Assembly: GCF_004193775.1 (NCBI RefSeq)
Contig: NC_041010.1
Location: forward strand, 38,739,562-38,803,561
DNA length: 64,000 nt
Direction of reading: 5' to 3'
From: Glycine soja
Taxonomy: Eukaryota > Streptophyta > Magnoliopsida > Fabales > Fabaceae
Part shown: positions 11,301 through 24,285 of the stretch, piece by piece
How positions within the stretch are numbered: position 1 is the first letter of the stretch
How the letters are laid out: every line of letters starts with the position of its first letter
Notes under the pieces: generated by a model
What the model was told of the DNA's origin: nothing
The model's database searches: none
What the model saw: only the letters and a program-made list of their open reading frames with translations
Program-made: the position numbers and the translations under genes

Positions 11301-14300
11301 ACAAGTTCGAAATGAGCCTTCATGACCAACAAGGTATTGAAATTCAATATTTCATGCCCATGATGGATCTAACTCTCAATTCAAAATTAAATTTCATATT
11401 CAGTATCTGTGATGGATTTTGACTCTCATTCTTAAAGTGGGTGTGATGATATATATTTTGCAAGTGAACATAGTAAGGAAATTTGGGTAGGTTATTGATA
11501 TATATTTTGTTAGATGTTAAAAGACATATTTAAAGTTATTTTTACATTTCAATTTATTTTAAATAATTTTCAGGCATATTTAGAGTTATATAATTTTTTA
11601 ATTATAATTAATTCAACAATTTTATTAGTAGAAATTTATATTTATGATTTTATATAGTTATTAAAGATATTAAATTTAAATATATGAACTTGTCGCTATA
11701 CTAAGGGATATATATTCAAATCACTAACTACACACACGATATTCTCCCACTCCTAAGTTACTAATTATAATTTTTGTAAAACAAAAAAAAATATCATTTA
11801 AACATACAGATCATACAAATACAAAGGTTAAGGATATTCATATTCAAATCTTCTCCATAAATATACAAAAATGTTTATTCGTTGGTTAAAACATAAAATC
11901 TCAAACTTTTACTGTGATTAATATTAATAATTATTACTATTATTGATTATTTATATACTATGTTAAATTTTATGATTAAATTGCCTAAAAAAATTATTTA
12001 AGAGGACAGGTAATATGTACAATTATTATTATTACTATTGTATTGTTGTTGTTTGTAACTTGCGAAACCTTTTTAGTAACACTTTAGTCCTTGTAAAATG
12101 AGTAGCATATTATCAAATAAAACAATATTTAGATTTATTTTTCTTTTGACTTTTAATTTCTCCAAAGCTTTTTTAATTTTCTATCACATTGTTAAACTTT
12201 TTAATTTAATACCTAGGGAAAAAATTGAAAATTGAAAACAACATTTTTCTATACTCTTTTAAATCAATTTTATACCAAATTTTAATTACTAAGTCATAAC
12301 TAATTATGTTAAACTTTTTTAATTCCCAAAGGCAAAATTGAAAATAACATTTTTTATACTCTTTTAAATCAATCTTACACAAAATTATAATAACATTTCT
12401 TAACTAACACAAAAATGAAAAGTCTATATATTTTTTAATTTAAACATTAGTTGATTTTTTTATAAAAAAAATACTGACTTCAGTATCCAATCTTTAAAAT
12501 TGTGTCATTTTTTTTTTCATATTCACCGTAAGTTTTGTAGTGATTTTATTAATGGCCAAAATTTGTTATGATCATTAAATTTTATTAAATCTTTACATTC
12601 ATAATATGTATCTTTGCTTGCAATAATTAAATAAAATTAATCATGTGTAGGAGATGTGATATAAATCATTAGCGAGAAAATATTTCTTCCAACATGCTAC
12701 AAAATTTAAGTATGGCAAAAAAATGTTAGCCACACTTTCATAGATCAGTTAATTATGCTTGGTGTGCAGAAAAAGATGAGTGAAAGCATCAAACACAACC
12801 AAACCAATGGATGTTGCACACTTAGGATTTATGGTATGTGCTTTCTTTCATGTTGTCATTACTGTCGCGGGAAGAAAACATAAATTTAAGTTTGGATATT
12901 TTTTTTTTTCAAATTATAGTAAAATAAATAGACCTCGTGATGTTCACATCCCTTAATTCTTTAATATAATTACTACTTTAAGTTTATCTAATTATCAATT
13001 GAAATTTAAAGTAGAAATATCAGTTATATCATTAAGGTACATTGATCAAACATTGATCAATCTCTTAAACTGTGTAATGGTACTAGATTTATCATTACAA
13101 AAATAAATAAATATGTTCTTAAAGAAAAAGTTATATCCAAAAGTAAATTTTTAATCACTTTATTCAATAATACTTAACCATTTTTTTTAGAACATACAAT
13201 TTAATTAAATAATTAAATTTAATATTAAAAAACTCTTATCCCTTATATCACACGGTAACTTAACTAGTTTTTTCGATAAAGAAAGAAAAAAATGTATTAA
13301 TTGTTTTTTCTGTATTTATTCTACATTAACATGTTTATATGGCCATATCTATATTATAAAGGCATAAAGTCATACCTCAAGCTTTACGTGTGTTATAAAT
13401 AAATTAGAGAGCTTTTCAAGCAAATTGATTATACTTCCCGATCCATTAAATCGTAGATGGCTTCTCAGTTCTAGCTCACTGACTTGATTAAAAGTATTTA
13501 TTTTTTAATAAATGAAATCAAAGTATATAATAAAAAAGAATCAATCAGGATTCAGGAGAAGACCTTATCTCACGCAAGACACAATCATTATAGTCTTATA
13601 GACTGATACTTCATATAGAAACATGAAAGATAAAAAGGGTTTGCTTATAATTTATAAGAATATCTTTTGTCCACCGGTGCATCAAAAAACTAAAATTCTG
13701 AATATATTATAGCCTATATTACGTATCTAAAACAATGATCGCGCAAGATTGCAGAGTAAAGATGCTTTTGAAAATTATATTTCAGTCTCTCTTTATTCCC
13801 CAGCCCCCACCATCAGCTCACAACCAATCCCTTTGCAAATCTCAATTTCTTTGTATCTATACATCTCACTATGAAGTGGATTTAGTTTTCACCCAATGTT
13901 TCTTTGGTTTGAAGGATGTGAAGCACTTTCGAACTCTCACACTAACACAATTGATGGGCTAGATTTGAGTATTTTGATTACTAAGACCAATAGATCGAGA
14001 GCATTTTGATCAACAAGGGCTTCTAACAAAGTATTATATTATCACTCTATCAGGGATACGGATTAATTTTCAAATAAAAATAATAAGTGTGTGCTTGTTT
14101 TAGCTTTCAATCACTTTCCAATACAGTTGAACGTGAATGAAACAAATGGTTTGATTGACAATTATCATAGCTTTAAACCAAAAAATAAACACAACTTAAG
14201 TAACTGGGTCTTTTAAATATATTGGTAGGAGACATTCGCATATTAGAACAGTTTAATTCCGAAGATAGAAAGTATCTCATCTAATCACATGTTTTTTTCT

Positions 14301-16351
14301 AAAAAAAATTATCATGAAATTAGTTTAGTTCTACATTTATTGCATTCAATTTAGGGATATATAATTGCGTTGAGATGAGTTTATTTGTATCTCTACTACC
14401 AAAATTTAGATTGAATCATTTATTTGAAAGTGAACCTAGCTAACACAACTATGACTTGGTAACAGATAAAACTAGATCAGCCTGACTTGCTGACATAAGA
14501 TATCAATCTTAACAATATGAAGATGCTTCTATATCTTCCTAACAATTTGATGTGAAAATGGTTACTTATGCACGATCAAAACATCATACCAGCTGAGTTA
14601 TAATTAACTATTTACTTTATTTTAAAAAAATATAATATCATAAGGCTCCACAATAATAATGTTCACCGAAATTTAACCAAGAAAAGTCTAACGATAAAAT
14701 TTGAATTCAAAACTTATATTATATATAAAACAGATTGATCTTATCATTACAGTTTACACAAGTCGACAACTATCGTTGTCAGCGTCGACTTTGTTTGAAC
14801 AAATGGACCAGTTTTTCGGGCAAAGAACAGTCACGAGGTTTGTCATTTTGTAATAATTGAAGGGTAAATTCGTCATGTAGCGGGGGTAGTGGTATCTATG
14901 TTTCAGTTTCACCTCCGCCACTACAAAACTATACTTGCCGTTAAATGTCGGTGAACGGCGTCGTGGTCCTCGTCTCTTCCATGCAACTTTATTTCCTACA
15001 CTAGAAAGTTATCAAAATAAATAATAAAATCTTTAGATTAGAAAAATGTTGCCAGATGCCAAGTCTTAGCAAAAGTGCTAGTTTATTGAAGGATTTTTTC
15101 ATTCTTTATCTAATAACAAATCATTATTGCGATAAGTTTTTGTTCGTTTAGAATTATAGAAAGAGCAAAAAATAAATTTTAAAACAAATCATTCCACCGT
15201 TTCACAAAGTTCAAGAAGAAAGAAACCCAAAAAACGTATATGGAGCCCACTATTTTTATAATCCATCAATTTTGAACACAACGAAGAGAAAGTTGCTTTT
15301 ATAGTTTATTTTATTAAAAATATTTATTCCTTTTGTTTTTTTACACAATTAAATAAGATGAAAGAAAAATTTTATCTTTTCTTTTCCCTACTAAACAACT
15401 TTAAAGTCACATCTCTTTCTGCTCATTTTCTTTCCTTATTTATTTATTTTCCTATACTAAATAAAGCATAAAAATTATACTGATGCTAATTTTTAATTGA
15501 TGATAATGTAAATTATTTATACTAAGGACTCGTAGAAATAAAATTATGTTGAATAATTTAATTCTTTTTATTATACGTCGAAAAAATGATAACAAAAATA
15601 TGATTACACAACTTCAGTAAAATAAACATGTTAACACATATATCTATATTTTTAAGAATATTATTTAGTTGTATATGCATGTACTTTTTTTTATTGAAGA
15701 AAAGTTGTATATGTGCTAGTACATGCCTTTATCTTCTAATTTGATTCTTTATTTAATTAGCTAATTATTTATATACTTGTTAGTCAAGACTCGTCACTCA
15801 AATGAGTCCATCCTTTGATGGAAATAAAGAATAAGGGAATATAATATGAGACATGTTTATCACAACGCTTAGTATGATGTTTTTCTTTTCAATACTCAAT
15901 TAAAGGTAGAATTTGGTTTACGGATACAAAACAACAAAATATGAAGTGGTTTATTTTATTTTAAAATATAGTTTTTTAAAATTTTAATTTCATGTTATTT
16001 TTTATTTTTAAATGTATCAAATATAAAAAAAAAATTCACATGTATAAGATACAGGGGAAATGTACTATTTTTCATATAATACTTCTCTATTTCACTCCTA
16101 TTTATATATGAGAATAATAGTGTTTTCTTTTTACATGGAGTATTGATTGCATTTCTTTTTTTTTTTCTTATTTCTTTTCCATTTCTCTCAAATCAAATAC
16201 CCATCCAATTCATTCTATCTCTCACTTATTTTCATTCATTCTATTTTTTTTAGTTCTTATTTTCATCCACCTTATTACCCTTCTCTTCTCCTAAAATAGA
16301 TCCCTTAAACTTGCCACTTGCTAGCTAGGTAATGTGATCACGTAACCCAAA

Positions 16352-16423
16352 TTTGATGAAAGAGACTAAAAACAATGAGGAATATAGTTGTTGAGGAACA
16401 AGATTTTAGTCTCTTTCATCAAA
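16352..16423. repeat. Stem-loop with perfect 20-bp arms
   Basis: Bases 16352-16371 (tttgatgaaagagactaaaa) and 16404-16423 are perfect reverse complements separated by 32 nt. The left arm and loop are repeated downstream, but without the right arm. Confidence 0.75.
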
Positions 16424-17127
16424 ATTTAGTCTCTTTAATAGATCTCTCAAACTTGCCACTTGCCGGTACCCTTAAAAGCAGATGGTGACTCATAAAGCCC
16501 ACATCCCCACGAGGTGATGAAAATAACACAAAATATCTTCTCAACCTCATTGCCTCTTTGTGAGGATGCACATCGTATTCAACACAACTCCCCTAGTATG
16601 GTCAACAAGTTCAATAAAACCCACTCTTCTCGTCATCAAACTTTCTTCAACTTGGATACTTCAAACCTGATTGATAGCTTCAATATATGTTAAATTGTTT
16701 TCCAGTTATATATCCATATATAATATCCTATCCTTTCTTTTCGTTATCGTCATGAAACAGCTCTAACTAGTTCAACGATACAACTCCACAAGTAATGGCA
16801 TCAATTTGAAATTTTGGCTCATTCATTGCATGTTTCTATTTCTTGTTACAATAATTTATTTTTAATCATTAAACATATACATAAATAGTTTTTTTAAAGG
16901 TTTTAAGGGGCTATAATTTTTTTAACCGTGTAAAAATATCTTCAACTAACAATAGTTTATTATGTAACTGTTACCTCAAAGTAGTCATGCATGATGATAA
17001 AAAAAAAAAAAAAAATCAAAGTAGTAGCTAGCATGAAAAGTCACAGCAACCACATCACCATTAACAGTTATATTTGATGAAAGAGACTAAAAACAATGAG
17101 GAATATAGTTGTTGAGAAACAAGATTT
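16352..17127. repeat. Pair of 55-bp direct repeats
   Basis: Bases 16352-16406 and 17073-17127 are identical except for one position (gaggaac versus gagaaac). They lie about 720 bp apart in otherwise unrelated AT-rich DNA, which suggests a fairly recent local duplication or paired copies of a dispersed repeat. Confidence 0.75.
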
Positions 17128-17989
17128 GTCAAAAGAATTGTTAAAGAGACTAAAATTAAATTTTATAAAAATATAATGGACTAAGATGGTGAAGGAATAA
17201 AATAAAAGTAAATTTCATAAAAATAATTAAGACTAAAAATATAATGTATCTAAAAACTACATGTGGATGCCACATTAGAATTCAAGTGGTTTTATAAAAA
17301 AAAAATATTTTTAATTACCAAGCACGTGAAACAACTAACAATATTTTTAACTTATTTAATAATTGTGAGTTTAAGTATGTAATTATATTATATGAAAGTT
17401 TTATTGTATATAATAGTTTTAGTCCATTCAAACAAAATAATTTCCCATTGAAGACATATACTTTTAATGTGTTATATAATCATGCTTGAAGTTTATATGT
17501 TAAGAGTCAATGGACAAATTTAGAAGAATAAAACGTTGATTGATAATAAACATTTGTTGAAGGTTCATACAGAAAATAGTTGCAAAATGCAAATAATTAA
17601 AAATAAACGGTAAATCAACATAACACAATATTGAATAACTTAAAAAATTAATAAGATTATAATAAAATAATTTATTAGTATGAAATATTAAGATAGTAAT
17701 TAAGAACTTGAAAAATAAGAACTTTATACATAAACTGAAAGCAAACAAATAAAGGGAAGTGTTTTCGTTATCGAAAAAAAATTATCCATGAATTATGGCT
17801 ATAAATAATGTGCTTCCTAGAATTTTTTTTTTACATGAATTCAAATATGCATATTATTAAGGTCATGGGTCAAGGATACAAAAGGAGGCAAGGACCAATG
17901 CAATGCGGAGTTTCTTTAATCTAGCAGAATACGTATAATCATTTTAGTTAGTGAAAACAAATAATATCTTTTCCAACGTTTAACAATGA

Positions 17990-18062
17990 GCCCGTCTAGC
18001 TCAGTTGGTAGAGCGCAAGGCTCTTAACCTTGTGGTCGTGGGTTCGAGCCCCACGGTGGGCG
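17990..18062 (+). tRNA. trnK-CUU: tRNA-Lys (anticodon CTT)
   Basis: A 73-nt cloverleaf. The acceptor stem pairs GCCCGTC with the 3' GGTGGGC plus discriminator G. The D arm holds AGCTCAGTTGGTAGAGC, the anticodon stem CAAGG/CCTTG, with anticodon CTT at 18023-18025, and the T arm holds GGTTCGAGCC. No intron and no encoded CCA, as expected for a nuclear plant tRNA. A TTTT pol III terminator follows at 18063-18066, and A and B boxes are intact. Confidence 0.97.
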
Positions 18063-20817
18063 TTTTGTTTTTCATAGTTATTTTATTATACTTACTTTAA
18101 TTAGCTGCGAGAAACGATTTAGTTAACATCTGGTTTTTGACTTATTATTTTGTCCACTAATGACCCAAAGTGGGTTCCAACGGCCCAAAATTCTAGAGTA
18201 AAATATTCTTACTTAACTTTAGACACAAGTTCAGATTTTCTTAACGCCATTTAAATTTTGAAGTAAGAAAAAAAAACTGGATTTATATTTAATAAAAACT
18301 TACAAAAATAAAAATTAATTGAAAGTTGAAAAGTTATCTTATTAAATTCTAGTTAACAAGTGTAAAATGACATAAGAGAAATAAAATCATGATTTAGTTA
18401 AAAAAGATAATAAAAAAATTTCATAAATATATTAAGGATAAAAGGAAAGAAAATCTAAAATGCTAAAATTAATGTCTTAACAAATGTTACTTTAAGTAGT
18501 ATTTCAAGAAGAAACATTAGAAATTATATTCAGCAAAATAAGGTGAAGAAGTGACCGAAGCTAAAAAGCTAATTTATTAAAATATAAGTGTAACCGTTTA
18601 AGTAACTAAAAAAATATAAAATGACACAAAAATAATAAAATTATGATTTATTTAAAAAGATAATAAGAAAAATGAATAAAAATATTCACAATAAAGAGAA
18701 AAAATATAAGACCAAGTAAACATAATCTAACAAATTACTAAAAAATTATTTAACAAAAATTTAAACAAGTTCTTCATCTAATAAAAAAAAGTAAAAATTA
18801 ACTTAAATGATTGAACATAATCACGAAGAGAAGAAAAATGAACCCCTAAAATGACGCTGACTATACATATTTATTTGTGAAAACTTGATGAGTATATATA
18901 TGGGCACATGAGTATCATTCCACACCAAACCTTTGAGAACAAAAGTATATAAAATAATTTTAAGGATATGATAACTAAAATTCAAGCTTCGGACTAACAA
19001 TTTTTTTTTTATAATTAGTTTATTCAAGGTTTGGACTCACCAACAAAAAATTATCTATTATTAGTTTTTTCCAAGTAAAAAAGGTCACATGTATTAAAAA
19101 AACATGATATAAAACTTTTTTTTCATTTAAAGTAAAAAAAATGCCTCTTTCAAAATATATTCTTTGTTGAACTAAATTATTATACCTTAAAAGCAAGACA
19201 AAAAAACTTAAGTGAACAACATATATCATAAAATCAATAAGCACGTGAATGGTAATAAGCTAAACTATTTTTTTTGGTCTTTTTAACTTTTAATTGATTT
19301 AATTTAATCTTTTACTAATACAAAATTTATTTTGGTTCATTAATTTTCAAAACCATGTCAATAGTCCTTTTCGACTAATTGACATGACAATATTTGCGAA
19401 ATTAGACATGCCACTTTCACTTGGGGCAAAAATTCTTTCTCTTGTTTATAAGTGACTCAATTTATTGCACCATTTGCCCTTTTTTCACACTGTGCCTTTT
19501 AAATTTTAATCAATGTTTTTCTTTTTGAGAATGAATTTTAATCAATGTTGTTAAACTAGATTTTAATCAGTGTTCCATTCTTTTATCCTTACCTAGTAGG
19601 GTAAGACTTTTGCCAAAAAAAAAAAAATAGTAGGATAAGATCATAAGACTTGTGTTGTTAAACTAGATTCAAACTTCAAGCTGATCCAGCCTCTGAGTAT
19701 TAAAACCAATGTATAATTGTAGTTTAATTTTGTTTTTTACCAGTAGCTTAATTTTGTTTAAAATAATTACCAGCTCTCAAGTTTAATTCTCATGTCCTTA
19801 AAAAAATGTTTAATTCTATGCATAAAATTTATAGTTAACATTTAACAAAATCAATGCAAGTCATTAAACTGGTGGTATCGGTTCATTTGTTTAACCAAAC
19901 CTTGCTTTGACTTTTGTTCTTAATTATCATAAAGAACAACGCCTTGTTGATAGTGTTATCTATGGACCTAGGACTTGCTTCCAACAATGATATTTTCACG
20001 TCATAATATTTCTACACATTATCCTTACTCCTCTTTATACAAATAAAAAAGGGATATAAAGGTAGGTGTAAAAAAATTATGGCACGATGGGAACATTACT
20101 CTTTTCACCTTCAACAGGTGAAAGTATTAACTGCTTTTTGAATTGTTTTCTTTTATCACTACAAAAATTTTCCCGTTTGCTGAGTTATAATTTCTTCATG
20201 CCGAACTAGTGACAAGTCATTGTCCTTGGAATATTTCAGCTAGCAACAACCTCACCACATTAAGTGTAGACAACAGAAAAATCCAGTGTTCTAGTGAGGA
20301 AGTTGAAGTTCCATAATGCATAATTTGCCCGTGAAGCACATAACTGTCTCATGAAAAATGCCACCCTAATAAGTGAACACTGAACACTACTTCCAAATGT
20401 TGTCCCTCGAAAACAATCCACTAGTCCCAATTATGGTGGTCCACCAAAACAAAAAATGTGACAAATATCAAACACCTCATCCTATTGCAATTAGTGGGCG
20501 TATCAAATGAGATGAGTGTTTGCATGAGGCAGGAGGAGAAAATCTAATCCATATAACCATACATGCATAGTTAGAAGTAAACTGCAAAATCATGTAATTT
20601 TGTGATCATTAAATAATTTGTAATCCTAATTATTCATGTATGATTGTGTGGTCATGATTTACTCTCCTCTTATATACCCTCTCATTATAAACACTCTTCT
20701 CACTTGATACACATCCTAGAATTAATAACTGAGAAGGATTACATTCCTAAGCAAAACCATAAAGATTCAAATCTACAAAATGTTAAGTTTGAGATCCTCT
20801 TTTGGCTCAGGTTATAG
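18063..20817. other. Intergenic AT-rich DNA between tRNA-Lys and the GPI-anchored protein gene
   Basis: The first bases hold the tRNA terminator. The right end (about 20640-20817) should hold the 3' UTR of the GPI-anchored protein gene. In between is low-complexity AT-rich text with no gene I can support. Confidence 0.5.
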
Positions 20818-23092
20818 CTATGAGGATAACATTGTAAAATGCATGGGCAGTAGTAACAAACAAAGCAATAACAAAGAAAGAGAGATGGGCGGTAGGAGGT
20901 TGGTTGATGAAGAGTGATCAGAGATTTCTGATGAATCCACAGCAAGAGGCATTCCGTCACTATTTAGAGAGCAGGATTGAGGGTAAGAGCCATCAGTGTT
21001 TAACATCAAAGCGCGGAGAACCGCAGAAACCGTGTGCATATAAGCTGTCCTATTTTTAGCCAGAAGCCATGTCAAGCCCATAAGCTCACAATCTTTGTTG
21101 TGGATCTTGGTGGTCCTGTCTTCTGCTTTGCTTGAATTTGAAGTCTTCTTGTTAAGCTGCGTACAAGTAATATTTCAATGAGAATATCAAAAGAGGTTGC
21201 ATATGATACGAGTGATTACACAAGGGGGTTTGGTGCATCAAAGCTTCTTAAATAGTAGTATCTTGGTTGGTGTAACATCCACGCATAGATAAATGGTTTC
21301 AGATGCACATCAAGGCTAATACACTACCTAATCAAGGTTTTTAATAACTGTGGCAATATGCAACTATTAAATTATTTTTAATGAAGCAGCAAATCCTGAA
21401 TAATATGTTTAAAAGCAACAAAAAAAAAACAGTTGTGACACCTCGCTTAAGACTTCAGATGATAATTTAAGATTCTGAAACAATTGCAAGAGCGACAAGG
21501 GACAACATTTTTGCAAACTGCTAATTATAAAATCAGAAACAACAAGAATGACAAATCCAAAAGAAGCCACAAATGATGTTGTCATCTTAATCCTCAAAAC
21601 TGTATGTTACACATCAATGCAAATGAGAGAAAGAAAAAGAATAAAATTAAAATTCTCTGTTAAGGAACCATCATTTAAGACTGGGATAGGCTAATAATAA
21701 TAACAGTCAATTTGACAAATAGTATGGGGTCTTTTAAGTTTTAACAATTAGCAAAATGACAATATCTGTCATAATAAGACCATATTATTTGAGTCGTTTT
21801 CATACTTAATCCAAAATAGAATAAGCAAAAAGGACTGTTTCTATGTTCTAACTAAACTGTCCTCTTAATACCATGAATCCAAAACTACAACTTAATTTGA
21901 AGTACCAAGATAGCGACATTGCACTTGCTTAATATTTATATTAAGTTTGTGTAATAACTTCAAAACATTATTAGAGTTAATACTGTTTTCCTCCCTAAAT
22001 TCTCACATGGAAAAGAAAAGAAAAAAAGGTTAATGTGCTACAAAAGTGTACCACTAAATCACTAATCCAGTCCACTATTGGTTCTGTTCTATCCATGTTC
22101 GTGAACCACACAAGCTCCAATGGCGCGTGAGGAATTGTGCAAAAGCTTAGAAAGCAACCAACATCACAAGTAAACAAAAGCAAGACACAACTTTACCAAG
22201 TACCAAGCATGAGTGAAGAAGTCAAGAAGATGAAGATGAAACCCAAACCATCTTGATCTTCTTCAATTTTTCAACAAGATCCATCAAATTCCAAGTCACA
22301 ATAATGAACTAAGCAAAATGGCACCAAAACATGAAAACACGCCCTAGACAAAAAAGATAGTCTTTTTTTAATATATATAGAAAAATAAGGAAAACTCACC
22401 CAATAGAGGGTATTTAGGCACTTAGAGCAGCCTCCAAGACCTGGTAAGCCATTAGCATCTGTGGTGCTACTTAAGCAATTCTTCTCCAACCTTGTCACAC
22501 TTGCATCCCCAACAAGTTCCCCACTTTGGCCAACAGAAAATGAATCAGGACATGTCAAGTGGTGCAGCCTAATGCCACAGAAGCAATACACGACATCACA
22601 AGTCTCATTAGGCTTTGTCAGCTCAACACCCCTCAGTTCCAAGGCCTTTCCCAGCTCATTCACACATGTTTCTGAGTCATCTGGGAGCAAAGGCATAATC
22701 ATGTCATATGCTGATGTGGCATGGCCATCATGACCATGACCATTATTGCTATGGCTATGGCTATGACCTGCCATGCTGCCTAGTGCAGTGGCAGAATATG
22801 CAGAATACAGCCATGCTGCAAGCACTGGACAGCACCTGCTGTGGTGGAGCTCCATGTCAGCACCACTTTTGGCACCACCACATGCACTCTTGATCCCATC
22901 AAAGAGTTCATCTGAGAGGGTGAGAGGGCACCCTGAGACTTCAGATTGTTCAGGGAATGCAGGGATTGTTGTTGCAGGTTTGGATGGGGTTAGCAAAATG
23001 GGGTTAAGGGTTGTTGTTGTTTCTGAGTCAGGGAGGCACAAGTAGCAAGGGAAGAAGAGGAAAAGGGTCTTCAGGAAAAGTGTCAATGACAT
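20818..23092 (-). CDS. GPI-anchored cysteine-rich protein (SPARK-type, At3g18050/At4g28100-like)
   Basis: Exon 1 is 23092-22400 (231 codons, donor TTGG|GTGAGT). Exon 2 is 21156-20818, after a GTACGCAG acceptor, giving 343 residues. Residues 1-20 are a hydrophobic signal peptide. A Cys-rich extracellular domain follows, with CCPVLAAWLYSAYSATAL, NETCDVVYCFCG and LGGCSKCLNTLYW as landmarks. The C-terminus is a classic GPI signal: a small-residue Ser-rich stretch, then a Leu-rich hydrophobic tail ending PMHFTMLSS. So it is a plasma-membrane outer-face protein. From memory it matches the plant family of uncharacterised GPI-anchored proteins, whose Cys-rich region is called SPARK and is shared with some receptor kinases. 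An unusual His/Gly-rich insert (GHSHSHSNNGHGHDGH) sits at about residues 108-123. The start is the ATG at 23092; further in-frame TTG/GTG codons upstream are untranslated leader. Molecular function is unknown. Confidence 0.88.
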
Positions 23093-24231
23093 GGTGTTAA
23101 ACTTGAGAGATTGAAAGGAGAAGGGAATGGAAGAAGAAAGGTTATGTCTTGTTTCTCTCACCAAAAAAAGAAGAGGATGTGATGATGTTGGTGTAGGTTA
23201 TATGGGTAGGAACCAAAGGGAAAGGCAAAGAAAAATAAAGGGTAAAAGATGGTGGAGGTTCTTGTGTATAATATATAATATATAAAGATTAAAAGAAAAG
23301 GAAAAAAGAGTGGTGGGTTGTGGAAAGTTTGGCAGTATGCTACCTCTTTTAGTTATAAAGTACTCACCCTCAGCTAAGTTTAGAGAAGGGTTTAGAACAA
23401 TATAGTATCATGACCAAATCATTCATGGAAGAACTACATTTGATTTAGGTTGTGGTCTTGTAGCTTGTTTCAAATCATGTTATATAATCTAGAATTACTT
23501 CAGTCAGTGTTCCGGAATAGGATTTTTCAGGATTAGGTAGGAATAGTATAAAATTGGTAATCTATTAGACTCGTGACTTATTCATTGAATTCAATTCAAT
23601 GGAGATCGGAAGATACACGGTCTCTCAAGCTTAAATACGAGATAGAAAAAGTCTAAAATGTAAAATCAGATAACTCATTCAATTCCTTCAATCACTTAGT
23701 CCAATAGAGTTAGCATAATTTTAGAGAAATATTTAAATGAATTAAGTTTGTAAAAATAATTCAGGTCTTATTTTTTTAAAATTGAGTTTTCAAGATAAAA
23801 TTTCACTTTCAATTATATTTTTAGGTAATTAAATATAACCTCAGACTAATTCTAGTCTCAAACATTTTTTAAACACTTCTGCTAGAAATGCAAACCCAAA
23901 ATTAATCTTGTTAAGTTATAATTTTATGGTTATTTTCTCTAAAATTATTAGTATTTCGTTTGGTTGTTGTGTGATGTTTGGATTTGAGAGTACGAAGATC
24001 AGTAAGTAAAATGTATTTAATACATGGCATCGTGAGTGCAGATCCGGTTAGAGTTTTCACATTTTTGGGAGGGTTCTTATTCAATGAGTAACGCAGAAGT
24101 GCCCATATCTTAATTGTTTCCACCAGCAGTTGTTGCAACCTTTATTCTTCTCTTACTCTTCGGCTCGTCGCTCATAAATCCTAATCATGGAAATGAATTA
24201 TGTGCTATTTTCGCTTTTTAATTTCTTGTGG

Positions 24232-24285
<54 letters not shown>

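Larger units (their letters stand above)
8320..17989. other. Gene-poor AT-rich intergenic DNA
   Basis: Almost 10 kb without a gene I can support. It is mostly poly-A/T-rich text. A possible short element begins near 9340 with the phrase 'tactcccttagtttctaattataag', which recalls Stowaway-type termini, but no convincing second end was found. A short GC-richer island lies at 9676-9735. Decayed coding-like text at about 10650-11400 could not be assigned. A less AT-rich patch at 14860-15000 could be an old promoter or exon. Direct repeats and a stem-loop at 16352-17127 are listed separately. Confidence 0.6.

Noticed and set aside
10650..11400. Possible decayed B3-domain-like or other coding text in AT-rich DNA
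   Set aside because: A short stretch (WYGDDLKNEVVNL and following) faintly recalls plant B3 proteins, but stops and frame changes are dense and no domain core is present.
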